The notes under the pieces: generated by a model
Databases searched by the model: none
Told to the model about the DNA's origin: nothing
What the model saw: the letters and a program-made list of their open reading frames with translations, nothing else
NCBI RefSeq assembly: GCF_005144865.1
Contig: NZ_SWFM01000001.1
Span: forward strand, 310,001-374,000
Origin: Guptibacillus hwajinpoensis
Lineage (GTDB): Bacteria; Bacillota; Bacilli; Bacillales; Guptibacillaceae
Direction: 5' to 3'
Length of the DNA: 64,000 nucleotides
Part shown: piece after piece, positions 62,890 to 64,000 of the stretch
How the letters are laid out: each line of letters starts with the position of its first letter
Position numbering within the stretch: the first letter of the stretch is position 1
Program-made: the position numbers and the translations under genes

Positions 62890-62985
62890 TTATTTTTGCT
62901 TTGTTTTCTCAATTAAGATGACGATAAAATTAAAGAGAGACACGAAGAAAAGTCCTGCAGTGATAAACAATGTGAGTTCTTCCAT
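62890..62985 (-). CDS. 31-aa membrane peptide, holin-like toxin type (putative type I toxin)
   Basis: ATG 62985 is preceded by AAAGGAGG, 7 bases away, a near-perfect site. The product MEELTLFITAGLFFVSLFNFIVILIEKTKQK (given here as MEELTLFITAGLFF... ending EKTKQK) is one hydrophobic span with a basic tail. Its size and layout match the Hol_Tox family of short toxins in type I toxin-antitoxin systems of bacilli. It lies between the PlcR-like gene and the pheromone-like gene. An antisense RNA was not identified. Other explanations are a small regulatory membrane peptide. Confidence 0.6.
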   Translation of the reverse strand: MEELTLFITAGLFFVSLFNFIVILIEKTKQK

Positions 62986-63078
62986 TGCATGTCCTCCTTT
63001 CAAGAAATTCAAGAACTATTCATTCTAATTTGCAAGAATTGAGCTGATGTAAGCAAGTTCTAAGCCTCTTTTCATTCT

Positions 63079-63216
63079 TTAATGGCAGTAAGGAAGATCT
63101 TCGTCACTGATTATATAATTAGATACTTGTGCCATTTCTTGCGAGTCTATAGGAACTACCGCATAACTACTGAAAACGACAAGAGAAAGCAAAAGCAAAG
63201 CTGTCCACTTTTTCAA
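63079..63216 (-). CDS. PapR-like signalling peptide precursor (45 aa), putative
   Basis: TTG 63216 has AAAGGAGGGGG 5 bases upstream, the strongest site in the region. The product begins with a signal-peptide-like MKKWTALLLLSLVVFSSYA, continues VVPIDSQEMAQVSNYIIS and ends DEDLPYCH. PapR of the B. cereus group has the same build (48 residues, secreted) and ends ASDLPFEF/Y; both share the D-L-P-[F/Y] core in the last six residues. The gene is near a PlcR-like regulator. Its sequence is too short for certainty: function, cleavage and import are inference. The cysteine in the peptide end is unusual. Confidence 0.6.
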   Translation of the reverse strand: MKKWTALLLLSLVVFSSYAVVPIDSQEMAQVSNYIISDEDLPYCH

Positions 63217-63296
63217 ATTATCCCCCTCCTTTGTTACATTTATATTACAACGGTTCCAATATTTATGCGTTGGCTTTATATGGGCAACTGATAAAC

Positions 63297-63332
63297 CAAA
63301 AAAGCTTCGTTCGACACGAACGAAGCTTTTCC
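63297..63332. terminator. Bidirectional terminator
   Basis: A perfect 13-bp stem (AAAGCTTCGTTCG and its complement) with an ACA loop is flanked by A and T runs. It lies between the UDG-like gene and the region upstream of the PapR-like gene. Confidence 0.9.
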
Positions 63333-63352
63333 ATACTTATAGATAAACATGC

Positions 63353-64000
63353 TTATATTTTATGGCGATTCAATTCTTGGATCACTTTATTAACAGAAGA
63401 CTGGTAACGCTCACGACTCCATGAATTATATGAGGGGTGAGGTACGTCTTCAACAACTGTCCACTTCTCACTAGACACATTTGCAAGCTTAAAGAACTTT
63501 TGTGCAAATCGACCACATGGTACGATTGTCACTTCTCGATCAACTAGAGCATTCAAACGCTCTCGAAACTTATTCAAAATAAAGTTCTGAATGTCATTTA
63601 GGTTTTCATCTTTAAAGTGACTCTTCTGATTTGATGTTCGGATGGTTTCCAGTTGATCCAGGAAACCATTGCAATTATCAATATCCTGTTTTTCGTATGG
63701 ACGCTTTTGCATTGGGATGTTGCATACGTTCAAAAGTCCAACAACATCGAGGGAAGGTCTATCCTTGCTTTCTTCCAACTGTTTTTGTAGAAGAAGACCA
63801 AGAGGCTTACCGTACCCTTCTCCAAATAACTTTTTTGACATCGTTGCACCTGATGGCCCAGCTACTGGCACACCATTCTTTACTTCGGCAACGTGCGGAG
63901 ATTCCAATATGAAGATTAGTTTTGTTTTAGGAGTTATTATACCTTGTACTTCATACCGATCCGATAGCGTATTGTATAGCTCTTCGTAATTTAAAGACTC
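63353..64000 (-). CDS. Uracil-DNA glycosylase superfamily-like protein, partial (5' end outside the window)
   Basis: The frame stays open to the right edge (about 215 residues), and the segment LIFILESPHVAEVKNGVPVAGPSG upstream of a TTG at 63907 shows that the true start is further out. ESPH...E..G.PVAGPSG resembles the UDG-family active-site motif GEAPG..ED..G.PF.G.AG, and VPHPSYNSW resembles motif B (HPS). A middle part has LLNVCNIPMQKRPY and VTIVPCGRFAQKFF. The fold assignment is by pattern and moderate. It may act in DNA repair or be an uncharacterised relative. Confidence 0.65.
   Translation of the reverse strand, partial: ESLNYEELYNTLSDRYEVQGIITPKTKLIFILESPHVAEVKNGVPVAGPSGATMSKKLFGEGYGKPLGLLLQKQLEESKDRPSLDVVGLLNVCNIPMQKRPYEKQDIDNCNGFLDQLETIRTSNQKSHFKDENLNDIQNFILNKFRERLNALVDREVTIVPCGRFAQKFFKLANVSSEKWTVVEDVPHPSYNSWSRERYQSSVNKVIQELNRHKI

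Noticed and set aside
63082-63291. 69-codon forward frame at the pheromone locus
   Set aside because: It is antisense to the well-supported 45-codon gene and lacks a ribosome binding site.

Overview
The window comes from a low-GC Gram-positive endospore former of the family Bacillaceae. The gene repertoire (KapB, YpjP, KamA/YodP-YodT cluster, YpbR/DynA, BrxA, YpgR, a SleB-type cell wall hydrolase, GlgBCDA) and the gene order both point there. The ribosome binding sites are strong AGGAGG-type sites, TTG and GTG starts are frequent, and nearly every transcription unit ends in a clear Rho-independent terminator. The formate-tetrahydrofolate ligase and the beta-lysine cluster would suit a halotolerant or marine bacillus rather than B. 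subtilis itself, but the species cannot be named from sequence alone. No rRNA, prophage, IS element or CRISPR array was seen. Most of the window is ordinary chromosomal backbone.

Layout. 1-2.1 kb: end of a lipoprotein gene, then an ECF sigma factor/membrane anti-sigma pair in which the sigma gene is interrupted by a frameshift at an A7 tract. 2.6-9.2 kb: GntR regulator, YitT, dfrA-thyA, Hsp20, TrxB-like reductase, YuzB, YpjP and small proteins. 9.3-10.2 kb: eight tRNA genes (Val-Thr-Leu-Arg-Ala-Ser-Gly-Glu in transcription order) behind one promoter, with a broken extra copy of the tRNA-Thr 5' half. 10.3-22.2 kb: NRDE protein, two TrhO-type tRNA hydroxylases, KapB, SleB-type hydrolase, acyl-CoA dehydrogenase, a TelA operon, OsmC, bacilliredoxin, YpgR, lytic transglycosylase, AI-2E-type permease. 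22.3-30.6 kb: EAL protein and the glycogen locus (GH15-type gene, then glgB-glgC-glgD-glgA, without glgP). 30.7-38.1 kb: CvfB, small DUFs, thioesterase, Fhs, and the conserved cspD-ypzA-ypeP-ypeQ-ypdQ-ypcP-ypbS block of nucleic acid genes. 38.2-48.4 kb: the lysine 2,3-aminomutase/beta-lysine cluster with a sigma-54 activator, a recognisable -24/-12 promoter, and a PucR-type regulator. 48.7-60.3 kb: bacillolysin, a DUF3298 lipoprotein, a cluster of DnaA-box-like sites, PatA, a sulfurtransferase coupled to a double dynamin, CshA and D-amino acid transaminase. 60.4-64 kb: lipoprotein, SDR, and a PlcR-like regulator next to two unlisted tiny genes, ending in a partial UDG-like gene.

The most interesting locus is at 61.9-63.2 kb. 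A PlcR-type HTH-TPR regulator is followed, on the opposite strand, by a 31-residue single-pass membrane peptide of holin-like toxin type and a 45-residue secreted precursor ending in DEDLPYCH. That ending resembles the PapR pheromone of the Bacillus cereus group (ADLPFEF). The regulator's own promoter and the promoter of the bacillolysin gene 13 kb away share the same gapped element, TATGTT-N8-TATGTA. Together these suggest an undescribed PlcR-PapR-like peptide quorum-sensing system that may control a secreted protease.
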